A DNA stretch of 6,601 nt from an uncultured Eubacteriales bacterium (lineage in GTDB: Bacteria; Bacillota; Clostridia; Oscillospirales; CAG-272): positions 1-6,601 of the forward strand of contig CATLAS010000049.1 of NCBI GenBank assembly GCA_949878535.1, written 5' to 3'. Under the pieces are notes generated by a model. The model ran no database searches and was not told the origin of the DNA. It saw only the letters and a list, made by a program, of their open reading frames with translations. A program made the translations under genes and the position numbers. Positions 1-6,556 of the stretch are shown here, in pieces; within the stretch, counting starts at the first letter, position 1; each line of letters starts with the position of its first letter.

Positions 1-1
1 A

Positions 2-523
2 TTTGTCATTCTGATTCGGGATGGGCATATATTTGATGCTGTCGCGGATGTTGGAAGCTGGCTGATTCTATTTGCCGGAATCGGCGTATATTTCCTTCAA
101 CCGACTGTGGGACTGATCCTGGCGGGACTGGGTGTTCTGATGCTGATTTGCACCCAAGGACGACACGAAAAAAATATCATTATGAAGTTTTTAAAGGGGA
201 TCATGAGCCTGTACGATATTGTGGGATATGTGTCTGATTTACTGTCCTATTCCAGAATTCTTGCCCTCAGCCTTGCATCCGCCGTGATTGCCAGCGTAAT
301 GAATCTGCTGAGTACGATGGGCGGTTTTACCGTTGGCGGAATCATTTTGTTTGTAATTGTGTTCCTGCTGGGGCATGTGATCAATTTCCTTGTCAATATC
401 TTGGGCACATATGTGCATACCAGCCGGCTTCAGTATATTGAGTTTTTCGGTAAGTTCTATGAATCCGGCGGACGAGAATTTACTCCGTTGGAGCCAAAAA
501 GCAAATACGTTCAGTTTAAATAA
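2..523 (+). CDS. ntpI: V-type ATPase membrane subunit I (a-subunit homologue), C-terminal part
   Basis: The reading frame is open from the first bases of the window to TAA at 521-523, so this is the last 173 residues of a gene whose start lies upstream. In this family, subunit I is the membrane stator that provides two ion half-channels next to the rotor ring. The visible part has several hydrophobic helices. It also has two hallmark blocks: GYVSDLLSYSRILALSLAS, with Arg at fragment residue 85 (codon 254-256), and GHVINFL...HTSRLQYIEFF, with Arg at fragment residue 142 (codon 425-427). These match the two membrane arginines of E. hirae NtpI and yeast Vph1p, which are needed for ion transfer. 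The end, with its ESGGREFTPL block, is typical, so the C-terminus is complete. A GTG at 107 would fit an internal start, but the conserved frame continues upstream of it. It leads the operon part seen here, followed by K after 72 nt. Confidence 0.95.
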   Translation, partial: FVILIRDGHIFDAVADVGSWLILFAGIGVYFLQPTVGLILAGLGVLMLICTQGRHEKNIIMKFLKGIMSLYDIVGYVSDLLSYSRILALSLASAVIASVMNLLSTMGGFTVGGIILFVIVFLLGHVINFLVNILGTYVHTSRLQYIEFFGKFYESGGREFTPLEPKSKYVQFK

Positions 524-545
524 CAAGCCCTATTCAATTAATGGA

Positions 546-581
546 TTATTATTGCGGCAAAAGTGCCGCGCAATACAATAA
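546..581 (+). repeat. Interrupted inverted repeat (hairpin) just upstream of the ntpK ribosome binding site
   Basis: Arms 546-559 and 564-581 pair as TTATT/AATAA, ATTGC/GCAAT and GGCA/TGCC around an AAAG loop (560-563), with two 2-nt bulges on the 3' side (568-569, 575-576). An alternative core is a perfect 6-bp stem, GCGGCA/TGCCGC, at 554-559/564-569. The hairpin ends one base before the AAGGAG SD of ntpK. There is no T-run after it, so it does not look like a terminator. A role in mRNA stability, processing, or keeping the ribosome site open is inference. Confidence 0.5.
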
Positions 582-582
582 T

Positions 583-588
583 AAGGAG
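583..588 (+). promoter_or_regulatory. Strong ribosome binding site of ntpK
   Basis: AAGGAG lies 7 nt before ATG 596, a near-ideal SD and spacing. It fixes the ntpK start at 596 rather than the in-frame GTG at 563. It is the only textbook SD in the window, which fits the need for about ten K copies per complex (inference). Confidence 0.85.
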
Positions 589-595
589 AAAAATC

Positions 596-1093
596 ATGAC
601 ATTCACGGAATTTTTAACAGCTATTTTTACAGGTCAGAATCTTGCGTTGCTTGGCGCTGCCCTTGCAGCAACGTTCGCATGTATCGGCAGTGCAAAAGGC
701 GTTGGTATTGTAGGCGAGGCAGCTTCCGGTATGCTGGCGGACGATCCGTCTAAGTTCGGACAGGCGTTGCTTTTGCAGGCGCTTCCCGGTACACAGGGTA
801 TTTACGGTCTGGTAACTGCGTTTTTGATTCTTATGAAAATCGGTTTGTTTGGTGGAGATGTTGACCTTGAGTTTGCACAGGGCATGTATCTTTTGGCAGC
901 AGCACTTCCTATTGCAATTGTAGGATATTTCTCCGGAATTGCACAGGGCAGGGTGGCAGCCGCGGGTGTTGGACTTGTATCCCGCAGAGATGGTCAGATT
1001 GTTAAGGCGATCACTTCTGCCGCACTGGTAGAAACCTACGCAATCTTTGCCCTTCTCGTATCTATGCTTCCCATTCTGTTCTTCAATCCATAA
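596..1093 (+). CDS. ntpK: V-type ATPase subunit K, rotor-ring proteolipid (16-kDa type, Na+ binding)
   Basis: A 165-residue, very hydrophobic protein made of two fused helical hairpins (four membrane segments, roughly residues 14-40, 54-84, 93-128 and 136-163). This is the usual size of the V-type proteolipid, about 156 residues in E. hirae, and twice that of F-type c. It forms the rotating membrane ring that carries ions past subunit I. The ion site is complete: L63, T66, Q67 and Y70 in LPGTQGIY, Q117 in FSGIAQGRVAAAG, and the essential carboxylate E146 in LVETYAI. These correspond to L61, T64, Q65, Y68, Q110 and E139 of E. hirae NtpK, whose ring binds Na+. As in other V-type proteolipids, only the second hairpin has the carboxylate. 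The start is ATG 596 with AAGGAG at 583-588. The preceding GTG at 563 would add 11 charged residues absent from the family. Stop TAA at 1091-1093. Confidence 0.97.
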   Translation: MTFTEFLTAIFTGQNLALLGAALAATFACIGSAKGVGIVGEAASGMLADDPSKFGQALLLQALPGTQGIYGLVTAFLILMKIGLFGGDVDLEFAQGMYLLAAALPIAIVGYFSGIAQGRVAAAGVGLVSRRDGQIVKAITSAALVETYAIFALLVSMLPILFFNP

Positions 1094-1115
1094 GGCGTTC
1101 CGCAAGAAAAATGCT

Positions 1116-1135
1116 TTTGTGCCGAATGGCGCAAA
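1116..1135 (+). repeat. Compact hairpin between ntpK and ntpE
   Basis: TTTGTGCC (1116-1123) pairs with GGCGCAAA (1128-1135) around a 4-nt GAAT loop: 8 bp with one T-G wobble. It lies 22 nt after the ntpK stop and just before the ntpE SD region. The bases after it (TGTAGGG) are not a T-run, so I do not call a terminator. It could protect the 3' end of ntpK message or cut expression of downstream genes (inference). Confidence 0.45.
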
Positions 1136-1159
1136 TGTAGGGAAAGGCATAATTATAAA

Positions 1160-1840
1160 ATGCAGAATTTAGATAAGATTTTAGATAAAATTCTTTCCGA
1201 TGCCAGGGAAGAAGCAGAAAAAGTTTTGGATGCGGCGCGGCAGGAATGTGAGAAGATAGAAAAAGAATCCGATGCTCGTGTGCAGTCTGTGATTGAAGCT
1301 GCCCAGGCAAGAGCCGCCCGTGAGGAAGCGGCAGCAGCACAACGTGCCAATTCCACTGCCGATATGAAAAAACGGGAAATTTTGCTTGCTGCAAAGGTAG
1401 GTATTCTTTCCAAGGCTTTTTCAGAGGCGGAAAATTACTTATATGATCTGTCCCAGGAAGATTACTGCGTGTTTTTAGCACATCTTTTGGCAGATGCCGC
1501 TGTGGAGCGTCTGCAGACTGTTCAGCATTTGCAGGAACTGTATGGCGAAGAGGAAGTCTGCGACGGAGAATTTTTGCTGGAACTCAGTGAAAAAGACCGG
1601 GAACTGGGACCGCTTGTGATCAAAGCGGCGAAAACTTTTATGAAGCGGGTTTCTCCTGCATATGGCAAAACAAATTTTACACTTGCAGAAGAAAGCGCGC
1701 CCATCCGGGGCGGATTGATTTTGCGTTACGGGGACATTGCATCCAATTGCTCTGTGGAAACAGTAATAAACGGACTGCGGGAGCAAATGGAGGCAAGAAT
1801 TGCAAATATTTTGTTCCCGCCGGAATCGGTCAGTGAGTGA
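1160..1840 (+). CDS. ntpE: V-type ATPase subunit E, peripheral stalk
   Basis: A 226-residue soluble protein with the layout of V/A-ATPase subunit E. Residues 1 to about 90 are Ala-, Glu-, Lys- and Arg-rich and helical (DAREEAEKVLDAARQECEK is typical), forming the long coiled coil of the peripheral stalk. From about 95 to 226 is the globular head, ending in the block GGLILRYGDIASNCSVE (from G184) and a final helix NGLREQMEARIANILF, which is how this family ends. It holds the A3B3 head against rotation together with an H/G-type partner, normally encoded at the 5' end of such operons and not in this window. It starts at ATG 1160. The nearest SD is AAAGG at 1143-1147, 12 nt away, longer than usual. 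The stop is TGA at 1838-1840. The sequence is less conserved than A or B, as expected for E, and context supports the call. Confidence 0.92.
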   Translation: MQNLDKILDKILSDAREEAEKVLDAARQECEKIEKESDARVQSVIEAAQARAAREEAAAAQRANSTADMKKREILLAAKVGILSKAFSEAENYLYDLSQEDYCVFLAHLLADAAVERLQTVQHLQELYGEEEVCDGEFLLELSEKDRELGPLVIKAAKTFMKRVSPAYGKTNFTLAEESAPIRGGLILRYGDIASNCSVETVINGLREQMEARIANILFPPESVSE

Positions 1841-1874
1841 TTTATAAAAGCACCAAAGAAAGGAATGTGCAGTT

Positions 1875-2867
1875 ATGATCCCTGATAATGAATATCTGTT
1901 TTCCTCCTCCTTTCTGCGGGCGGGTGAGGGAATAGGATCTGCCTCCAGCCGTACAGTACGGATGTTGGAGGCGTCTTCTGCCGAACAGTTGTATCAGACT
2001 GTTGCAGAAGTATTTCGAATTCCTATGCCGTCAGAAGGAAAAACAGTTTTTGACGCGGCGTTCAGTGATGCGGTGGAAAAAGTGCGCAGTGCTGTCCCCG
2101 ATGCGTCTGTTTATGATCCGCTATTGTATAAATACGATTGCACAAATATGAAGTTGGCAATCAAATGCGCTGCCCAGGATATCCGGACATTTCGGGACTT
2201 TTACACCTGCGGCACAGTATCTGCAGCGCAGATGGAGGAAAATCTGCAAAAGGATACTGCGCTCGGACTCCCGCCTGCGATGGCGGAGGCAGCACAGAGC
2301 GCACGGCAGGAATATGCCAAGACGGGAGAAGCGCGCTGTATAGATTTATTGCTGGATCAGGCATGCTTTGCAGATATGGCTGATACGGCAAATGTGGGAA
2401 ATGTGCCGCTGATTCAGAAAATCGTATGTATGCGAGCAGATTTTGCGAATATTCTTGCCTGCATGCGGATTCGCTCCAGCGGTGTTGCGGCTGATGCGGC
2501 ACGTACTCTTATGGCTCGTGCTTATGTCCCTGGAGGACAGGCTGCTCTTTCTGTATTTGTGAATGATGAATCTGGATGTGCGGATATTGGGCAGATCAGC
2601 GAGACTTTGGGTGACTGTTATGTGCGTGACGCGGTACGACAGGCTGTCGCTGCAGCGGATATTGGCAAAACCCAAAAAATATTTGATGAAGCAGTGCTTG
2701 CAGCTTGTCAGCCTTATCGGTTTAAGCCGTTCGGGCCGGAGATTGCTGTGCGGTATTTGTTAATCCGGGAAGCAGAGGTAACAAACGGAAGAATCATCGC
2801 TTCCCGCTTCAGTGCAGGTACAGATGCTGATACAATCAGAGAAAGGCTGCGTGAGGTTGATGTATAA
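1875..2867 (+). CDS. ntpC: V-type ATPase subunit C (d-subunit homologue), central stalk-to-ring adaptor
   Basis: A 330-residue soluble, mostly helical protein of the V/A-ATPase C (AC39/d) family. Its usual job is to sit as a funnel on the K ring and receive the D/F axle. Supporting blocks are KYDCTNMKLAIKC (D88, N91, K93), matching the family's KYDxxNxK repeat motif, and the end from about residue 285: PFGPEIAVRYLLIREAEVTN, then GRIIASRF and DTIRERLREV, the standard C-terminal signature that leads into the last helix. The length is in the normal range of about 330-350. It starts at ATG 1875 with AAAGG at 1859-1863, 11 nt upstream. The out-of-frame ATG at 1865 next to the SD is not used. Stop TAA 2865-2867 lies inside the next gene, giving an 8-nt overlap with ntpG and likely coupled translation. 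The general sequence is diverged, but the motifs and the position between E and F make the call firm. Confidence 0.93.
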   Translation: MIPDNEYLFSSSFLRAGEGIGSASSRTVRMLEASSAEQLYQTVAEVFRIPMPSEGKTVFDAAFSDAVEKVRSAVPDASVYDPLLYKYDCTNMKLAIKCAAQDIRTFRDFYTCGTVSAAQMEENLQKDTALGLPPAMAEAAQSARQEYAKTGEARCIDLLLDQACFADMADTANVGNVPLIQKIVCMRADFANILACMRIRSSGVAADAARTLMARAYVPGGQAALSVFVNDESGCADIGQISETLGDCYVRDAVRQAVAAADIGKTQKIFDEAVLAACQPYRFKPFGPEIAVRYLLIREAEVTNGRIIASRFSAGTDADTIRERLREVDV

Positions 2868-3171
2868 AATCGGGGTTGTAGGGCCAAGAAGTCAGGTGCT
2901 GTCTTTTATGGCGGCTGGGTTTACGGTTTATGATGCATCGGATGCCCGCGAGGCTTTGGCAGCACTGAAAAAAGGGAAAAGTGATGACTGTGCGATTCTT
3001 TATATAACGGCTGCCCTGGCTGGGGAAATAGAGGAAGAAATTGCACGTATGTCCGACAGTACGCTCCCTGCGATTGTTACGCTGCCGGATTCGGATAGTG
3101 GCTACGGTACGGCACAGTTGAAACGTGCGGTAGAGCGCGCGGTAGGCGCGGATATTATATTTAAAGATTAG
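2860..3171 (+). CDS. ntpG: V-type ATPase subunit F (E. hirae NtpG), central stalk
   Basis: A 103-residue protein, the length of E. hirae NtpG (subunit F in general naming). It binds subunit D in the rotating axle. The N-terminus YKIGVVGPRSQVLSF followed by AAGFTVYDAS matches the family pattern of a first beta strand, a GD-like turn and a GF-x-V segment. The end AVERAVGADIIFKD matches the conserved VE-x-AVG-x-DI helix. The central ILYIT (residues 46-50) is present, but the Glu that normally follows (YITE) is Ala here (A51). The start is ATG 2860, inside the last codons of ntpC (overlap ATGTATAA). In-frame starts upstream, such as GTG 2812, would add residues with no family match. A GTGAGG at 2851-2856 is a weak, close SD, so re-initiation after ntpC is plausible. 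Stop TAG at 3169-3171. Confidence 0.93.
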   Translation: MYKIGVVGPRSQVLSFMAAGFTVYDASDAREALAALKKGKSDDCAILYITAALAGEIEEEIARMSDSTLPAIVTLPDSDSGYGTAQLKRAVERAVGADIIFKD

Positions 3172-3177
3172 AGACTG

Positions 3178-3207
3178 TGCATGTGTAAATCTATTTTTAC
3201 ACATGCA
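3178..3207 (+). repeat. Perfect 12-bp inverted repeat (hairpin) between ntpG and ntpA
   Basis: TGCATGTGTAAA (3178-3189) is the exact reverse complement of TTTACACATGCA (3196-3207), with a 6-nt loop TCTATT. It begins 6 nt after the ntpG stop and ends 21 nt before the ntpA SD. The stem is AT-rich toward the loop and has no following T-run, so a rho-independent terminator is unlikely on the + strand. It may act as an mRNA processing or stability element or an operator-like palindrome. Its function is not known from sequence. Confidence 0.7.
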
Positions 3208-3228
3208 GAAATAGACGTGAGTGCATAG

Positions 3229-3233
3229 AAAGG
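3229..3233 (+). promoter_or_regulatory. Probable ntpA ribosome binding site with two candidate in-frame ATGs
   Basis: AAAGG lies 1 nt before ATG 3235 and 13 nt before the in-frame ATG 3247. A 1-nt gap is too short for SD-directed initiation, so 3247 is preferred despite the long gap. The same arrangement (AGAAAGG, one base, ATGGTC, six bases, ATG) recurs before ntpD at 6537-6559. Confidence 0.5.
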
Positions 3234-3246
3234 CATGGTCGCAGGT

Positions 3247-5025
3247 ATGACAGAAGGGAAAATTGTAAAAATTTCAGGTCCTCTTGTGATTGCAGAGGGA
3301 ATGCGGGAAGCCAATATGTTTGACGTGGTTCATGTTGGTGAGCATCAGTTGATTGGTGAAATCATTGAAATGCATGGGGACAGAGCTTCTATTCAGGTAT
3401 ATGAAGAAACAGCGGGCCTTGGCAGAGGAGAGCGGGTTGTATCTACTGGCGCGCCTTTGTCCGTTGAACTTGGACCGGGAATCGTCACCAACATTTATGA
3501 TGGCATCCAGCGCCCTTTGGAGAAGATGTGTGAGCAGTACGGCTCCAATATAACCCGCGGTGTATCTGTGCCTTCATTGGATCGGGAGAAAAAATGGAAA
3601 TTTCATGCTGCGGTGAAAGCAGGTACGCAGGTAGCGCAGGGGGATATTCTTGGATATGTGGATGAAACCGAAGTGATCCGCCATAAAATTATGGTGCCGG
3701 TTGGCGTCCACGGAACGGTGCGGGAACTGTTTTCCGGGGAGTATACTGTAACGGATCAAATCGGCATATTGGATACGGAACAGGGCGAACATATACTTAC
3801 ACTCATGCAGAAGTGGCCCGTACGCCGTGCCCGCCCGTATCAAGAAAAATTACCGCCCAGAGAACCCATGGTAACAGGTCAGCGAATTATTGACACATTG
3901 TTTCCGATTGCTAAAGGCGGAACTGCATGTGTTCCGGGACCTTTTGGAAGCGGAAAAACAGTGGTGCAGCATCAGCTTGCCAAGTGGAGCAATGTGGATT
4001 TGGTAGTTTATATCGGGTGCGGTGAACGCGGCAACGAAATGACGGATGTGCTTGGCGAATTCCCGGAAATTATCGACCCGAGAAGTGGGGAATCTCTCAT
4101 GAAGCGGACGGTTCTCATTGCGAACACCTCCGATATGCCGGTTGCGGCGCGGGAAGCGTCCATTTACACAGGTATTACCATTGCAGAGTATTACCGGGAT
4201 ATGGGCTATTCTGTAGCGGTCATTGCGGATTCCACCTCCCGTTGGGCGGAAGCGCTCCGCGAGATGTCTGGACGGTTGGAGGAAATGCCTGGCGATGAAG
4301 GATATCCTGCATATCTTACTTCTCGGCTTGCACAGTTCTATGAACGAGCAGGGGATGTAGTCTGCACCGGAAGCGACGGTCGCAGAGGTTCTCTTTCTGC
4401 AATCGGTGCTGTATCTCCTCAGGGAGGAGATATATCTGAACCGGTTTCTCAGGCAACACTGCGTATTGTAAAAGTGTTCTGGGGACTGGACGCAAGCCTT
4501 GCATACCGCCGCCATTTCCCGGCAATTAACTGGCTCAATTCCTATTCTCTGTATAAAGACCGTTTGGAAAGTTGGTTTTCAGAGAATATTCATCATAACT
4601 GGACGGAGCAAGCAGGCGAAATCGCACGGCTTCTTCAGGCAGAAGCAGAATTGGATGAGATTGTGAAGCTGGTTGGCATGGACGCCTTGTCTCCTGCAGA
4701 TCGACTTACACTGGAGACAGCGCAAAGCATCCGGGAGGATTATTTGCAGCAGAACGCCTTTTCTGATACGGACGCTTATACACCCATGCAGCAGCAGTAT
4801 GCATTAGCGTCTTTGATATTGTATTTTAAAGAAAAAGCCGCTGCAGCAATCGAACGCGGCGCTGATATACAAAAGATTTCTGAATTGCCTGTGCGGGAAC
4901 GGATTGGGCGTGCCAAAGCGGCTGCATCAGATCAGTATGAGGAACAGTATGCACAGATCCGATTGGAGATCGACCGTCAGGTAGATGCTCTTGTACAAAG
5001 TGCGGAAGGGGGCGACGAAGAATGA
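3247..5025 (+). CDS. ntpA: V-type ATPase catalytic subunit A
   Basis: A 592-residue protein (E. hirae NtpA is 593), catalysing ATP hydrolysis or synthesis in the A3B3 head. Order: N-terminal beta barrel (about 1-70, [11 protein letters not shown]), the A-specific non-homologous insert (about 110-190, including [18 protein letters not shown]), nucleotide-binding domain (about 210-430) and helical C-terminal domain. Walker A is GPFGSGKT at 231-238 (K237, T238). The catalytic Glu is E260, followed by R261, in [26 protein letters not shown] and [20 protein letters not shown] blocks are intact. The alpha/beta ATPase signature [10 protein letters not shown] is at 425-434. All catalytic residues are present and no intein interrupts the P-loop. 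The start at ATG 3247 gives MTEGKIVKI, aligning with the family N-terminus. ATG 3235 would add MVAG and is possible. Stop TGA 5023-5025 overlaps the ntpB start in ATGA. Confidence 0.97.
   Translation: MTEGKIVKISGPLVIAEGMREANMFDVVHVGEHQLIGEIIEMHGDRASIQVYEETAGLGRGERVVSTGAPLSVELGPGIVTNIYDGIQRPLEKMCEQYGSNITRGVSVPSLDREKKWKFHAAVKAGTQVAQGDILGYVDETEVIRHKIMVPVGVHGTVRELFSGEYTVTDQIGILDTEQGEHILTLMQKWPVRRARPYQEKLPPREPMVTGQRIIDTLFPIAKGGTACVPGPFGSGKTVVQHQLAKWSNVDLVVYIGCGERGNEMTDVLGEFPEIIDPRSGESLMKRTVLIANTSDMPVAAREASIYTGITIAEYYRDMGYSVAVIADSTSRWAEALREMSGRLEEMPGDEGYPAYLTSRLAQFYERAGDVVCTGSDGRRGSLSAIGAVSPQGGDISEPVSQATLRIVKVFWGLDASLAYRRHFPAINWLNSYSLYKDRLESWFSENIHHNWTEQAGEIARLLQAEAELDEIVKLVGMDALSPADRLTLETAQSIREDYLQQNAFSDTDAYTPMQQQYALASLILYFKEKAAAAIERGADIQKISELPVRERIGRAKAAASDQYEEQYAQIRLEIDRQVDALVQSAEGGDEE
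5004..5012 (+). promoter_or_regulatory. Ribosome binding site of ntpB inside the ntpA 3' end
   Basis: The purine run GGAAGGGGG ends 9 nt before ATG 5022. It lies within the last codons of ntpA and serves the ATGA-overlapped ntpB start, consistent with coupled A and B synthesis at equal amounts. Confidence 0.6.
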
Positions 5026-6410
5026 TTCGCGAATATAAAACCATTGAAGAAGTTGCCGGCCCGCTGATGCTGGTGAAAAAAGTAGATGGTGTAAAATATG
5101 ATGAATTAGGTGAAATTGAACTGCCAGGCGGCGAGGTGCGCCGTTGCAGAGTTCTGGAAATAGACGGCTCCAATGTTTTGGTGCAGCTTTTTGAAAACGC
5201 TGCAGGCATCAATCTTGCAAATTCCAAAGTCCGTTTTTCTGGGCACGGTGTGCAGCTGCCTGTTTCTCGGGATATGCTTGGACGGGTGTTTTCTGGTATG
5301 GGCGAGCCGATCGATGGAGGTCCCAAAATTCTGCCCGAAGCAACGCCGGACGTAAATGGTTCCCCGATCAATCCGGCGGCAAGACGGTATCCGTCGGAAT
5401 TTATTCAGACGGGAATTTCCACGATAGACGGATTGAATACGTTGGTGCGCGGACAGAAATTGCCGATCTTTTCCGGTTCTGGATTGCCCCACGCCAATCT
5501 GGCGGCGCAGATTGCCCGTCAGGCAAAGGTGCGCACCGGTGGCGTCACAGATGATACCAAATTTGCTGTAGTTTTTGCGGCGGTAGGTATTACATTTGAA
5601 GAAGCGGACTTCTTCATTTCCGACTTTAAGAAGACGGGTGCATTAGATCGTACCGTTATGTTTATGAATCTTGCGTCTGACCCGGCAATAGAACGAATTA
5701 CCGCGCCCCGTATGGCGCTGACTGCGGCAGAATATCTTGCATATACCTGCGATATGCACGTTCTTGTTATCATTACCGATATAACAAACTATGCAGAAGC
5801 ACTGCGTGAAGTGTCTGCTGCCCGTAAGGAAGTGCCGGGACGGCGCGGATATCCTGGGTATTTGTATACCGACCTTGCCACAATGTATGAGCGTGCGGGA
5901 CGGAAAATGGGCAGTGAAGGTTCTATAACCATGATACCGATTCTGACCATGCCCGAGGATGATAAAACCCATCCGATTCCCGACCTTACCGGATATATTA
6001 CAGAAGGACAGATTATTTTGTCCAGAGACATATATCGAAAGGGATATTTGCCGCCGGTGGATGTGCTGCCGTCTCTGTCTCGTTTGAAGGATAAGGGAAT
6101 TGGAAAGGGGAAGACCCGTGAGGATCATGCAGACACTATGAACCAGTTGTTTTTCAGTTATGCACGGGGTAAGGATGCGAAAGAACTGATGGTGGTGCTA
6201 GGCGAAGCGGCGCTGACACCGGTGGAACGTCTGTATGCAAAATTCTCTGATGCATTTGAGGAGCAGTATATCAATCAGGGATTTTATGAGAACCGCACGA
6301 TTGAGGAAACGTTGGATTTGGGGTGGTCGCTACTACGCATTTTACCGAGGAGTGAAATGAAGCGGATCAAACCTCAGCTTTTGGATAAATATTGGCCGAT
6401 AGAGGAATAA
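5022..6410 (+). CDS. ntpB: V-type ATPase subunit B, non-catalytic nucleotide-binding subunit
   Basis: A 462-residue protein (E. hirae NtpB is 458) that alternates with A in the A3B3 head. N-terminal barrel (about 1-75, [20 protein letters not shown]), then a P-loop-fold domain in which Walker A is replaced by the B-type GSGLPHAN (152-159). It is therefore regulatory/structural rather than catalytic, as usual for [21 protein letters not shown] and [20 protein letters not shown] are hallmark blocks. PSLSRL at 350-355 supplies R354, equivalent to the E. hirae arginine finger R350 that reaches the catalytic site on A, followed by [16 protein letters not shown]. The C-terminal helical domain ends in the conserved [10 protein letters not shown] and [12 protein letters not shown] segments. 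The start ATG 5022 overlaps the ntpA stop by 4 nt (ATGA), preceded by GGAAGGGGG. Stop TAA 6408-6410. Nothing is missing. Confidence 0.97.
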   Translation: MIREYKTIEEVAGPLMLVKKVDGVKYDELGEIELPGGEVRRCRVLEIDGSNVLVQLFENAAGINLANSKVRFSGHGVQLPVSRDMLGRVFSGMGEPIDGGPKILPEATPDVNGSPINPAARRYPSEFIQTGISTIDGLNTLVRGQKLPIFSGSGLPHANLAAQIARQAKVRTGGVTDDTKFAVVFAAVGITFEEADFFISDFKKTGALDRTVMFMNLASDPAIERITAPRMALTAAEYLAYTCDMHVLVIITDITNYAEALREVSAARKEVPGRRGYPGYLYTDLATMYERAGRKMGSEGSITMIPILTMPEDDKTHPIPDLTGYITEGQIILSRDIYRKGYLPPVDVLPSLSRLKDKGIGKGKTREDHADTMNQLFFSYARGKDAKELMVVLGEAALTPVERLYAKFSDAFEEQYINQGFYENRTIEETLDLGWSLLRILPRSEMKRIKPQLLDKYWPIEE

Positions 6411-6556
6411 ACGGCAGCAGAAAGTCTGAAAGATGAGAGACTTCAGAACGTGAGGTTTGCTGCTTTCAGACACGATTTGTGTCTTGCGGCTCATGCAGTG
6501 CCGCATTTGCTGACAGCGAACCCGACGCAAATCCAGAGAAAGGGATGGTCATAACT
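6411..6556 (+). other. Structured 146-nt spacer between ntpB and ntpD
   Basis: This is the longest gap in the window and holds no convincing gene. Several inverted repeats follow one another. GCAGCA-(G)-AAA at 6414-6423 pairs with TTTGCTGC at 6456-6463 and encloses TCTGAA/TTCAGA (6425-6430/6442-6447). AGACAC/GTGTCT is at 6468-6473/6479-6484, TGCGGC/GCCGCA at 6485-6490/6500-6505, and ATTTGC/GCAAAT at 6505-6510/6527-6532. A competing 9-bp stem GTCTGAAAG/CTTTCAGAC (6424-6432/6463-6471) cannot form together with the first pair. No T-run follows any stem. The ntpD SD follows at 6539-6544. Attenuation, processing or stability control is inference. Confidence 0.5.
6539..6544 (+). promoter_or_regulatory. 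Probable ntpD ribosome binding site
   Basis: AAAGGG abuts an in-frame ATG at 6545 and lies 12 nt before ATG 6557. The first ATG has no spacing at all, so 6557 is the likelier start. The context repeats that of ntpA. Confidence 0.5.

Noticed and set aside
563..595. GTG 563 as the start of ntpK
   Set aside because: It would add charged residues absent from the family, and it lies within the hairpin loop and stem with no SD. ATG 596 has an ideal SD.
1116..1140. Rho-independent terminator after ntpK
   Set aside because: The stem is followed by AT-mixed and G-rich bases, not a T-run, and the operon clearly continues.
614..1150. A 178-codon open frame on the - strand across ntpK
   Set aside because: It is antisense to the conserved proteolipid gene. 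The translation is Cys/Lys-rich without family likeness.
1850..1870. GCAC/GTGC pairing around the ntpC SD
   Set aside because: Only 4 bp with a 13-nt loop, too weak to support.
3850..4515. A 221-codon open frame on the - strand inside ntpA
   Set aside because: It is fully antisense to the conserved nucleotide-binding domain of A, rich in Cys, Arg and His as shadow frames are, and has no recognisable domain.
4826..5371. A 181-codon open frame on the - strand across the ntpA/ntpB junction
   Set aside because: It covers the 3' end of A and the 5' end of B, both clearly coding on the + strand.
5475..5498. A degenerate P-loop in ntpB as a sign of a broken gene
   Set aside because: Replacement of Walker A by GSGLPHAN is normal for the non-catalytic B subunit.
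6433..6513. Two mini-ORFs of six codons in the B-D spacer (ATG 6433 and ATG 6493), considered as leader peptides
   Set aside because: Neither has a usable SD, and such short frames are expected by chance.
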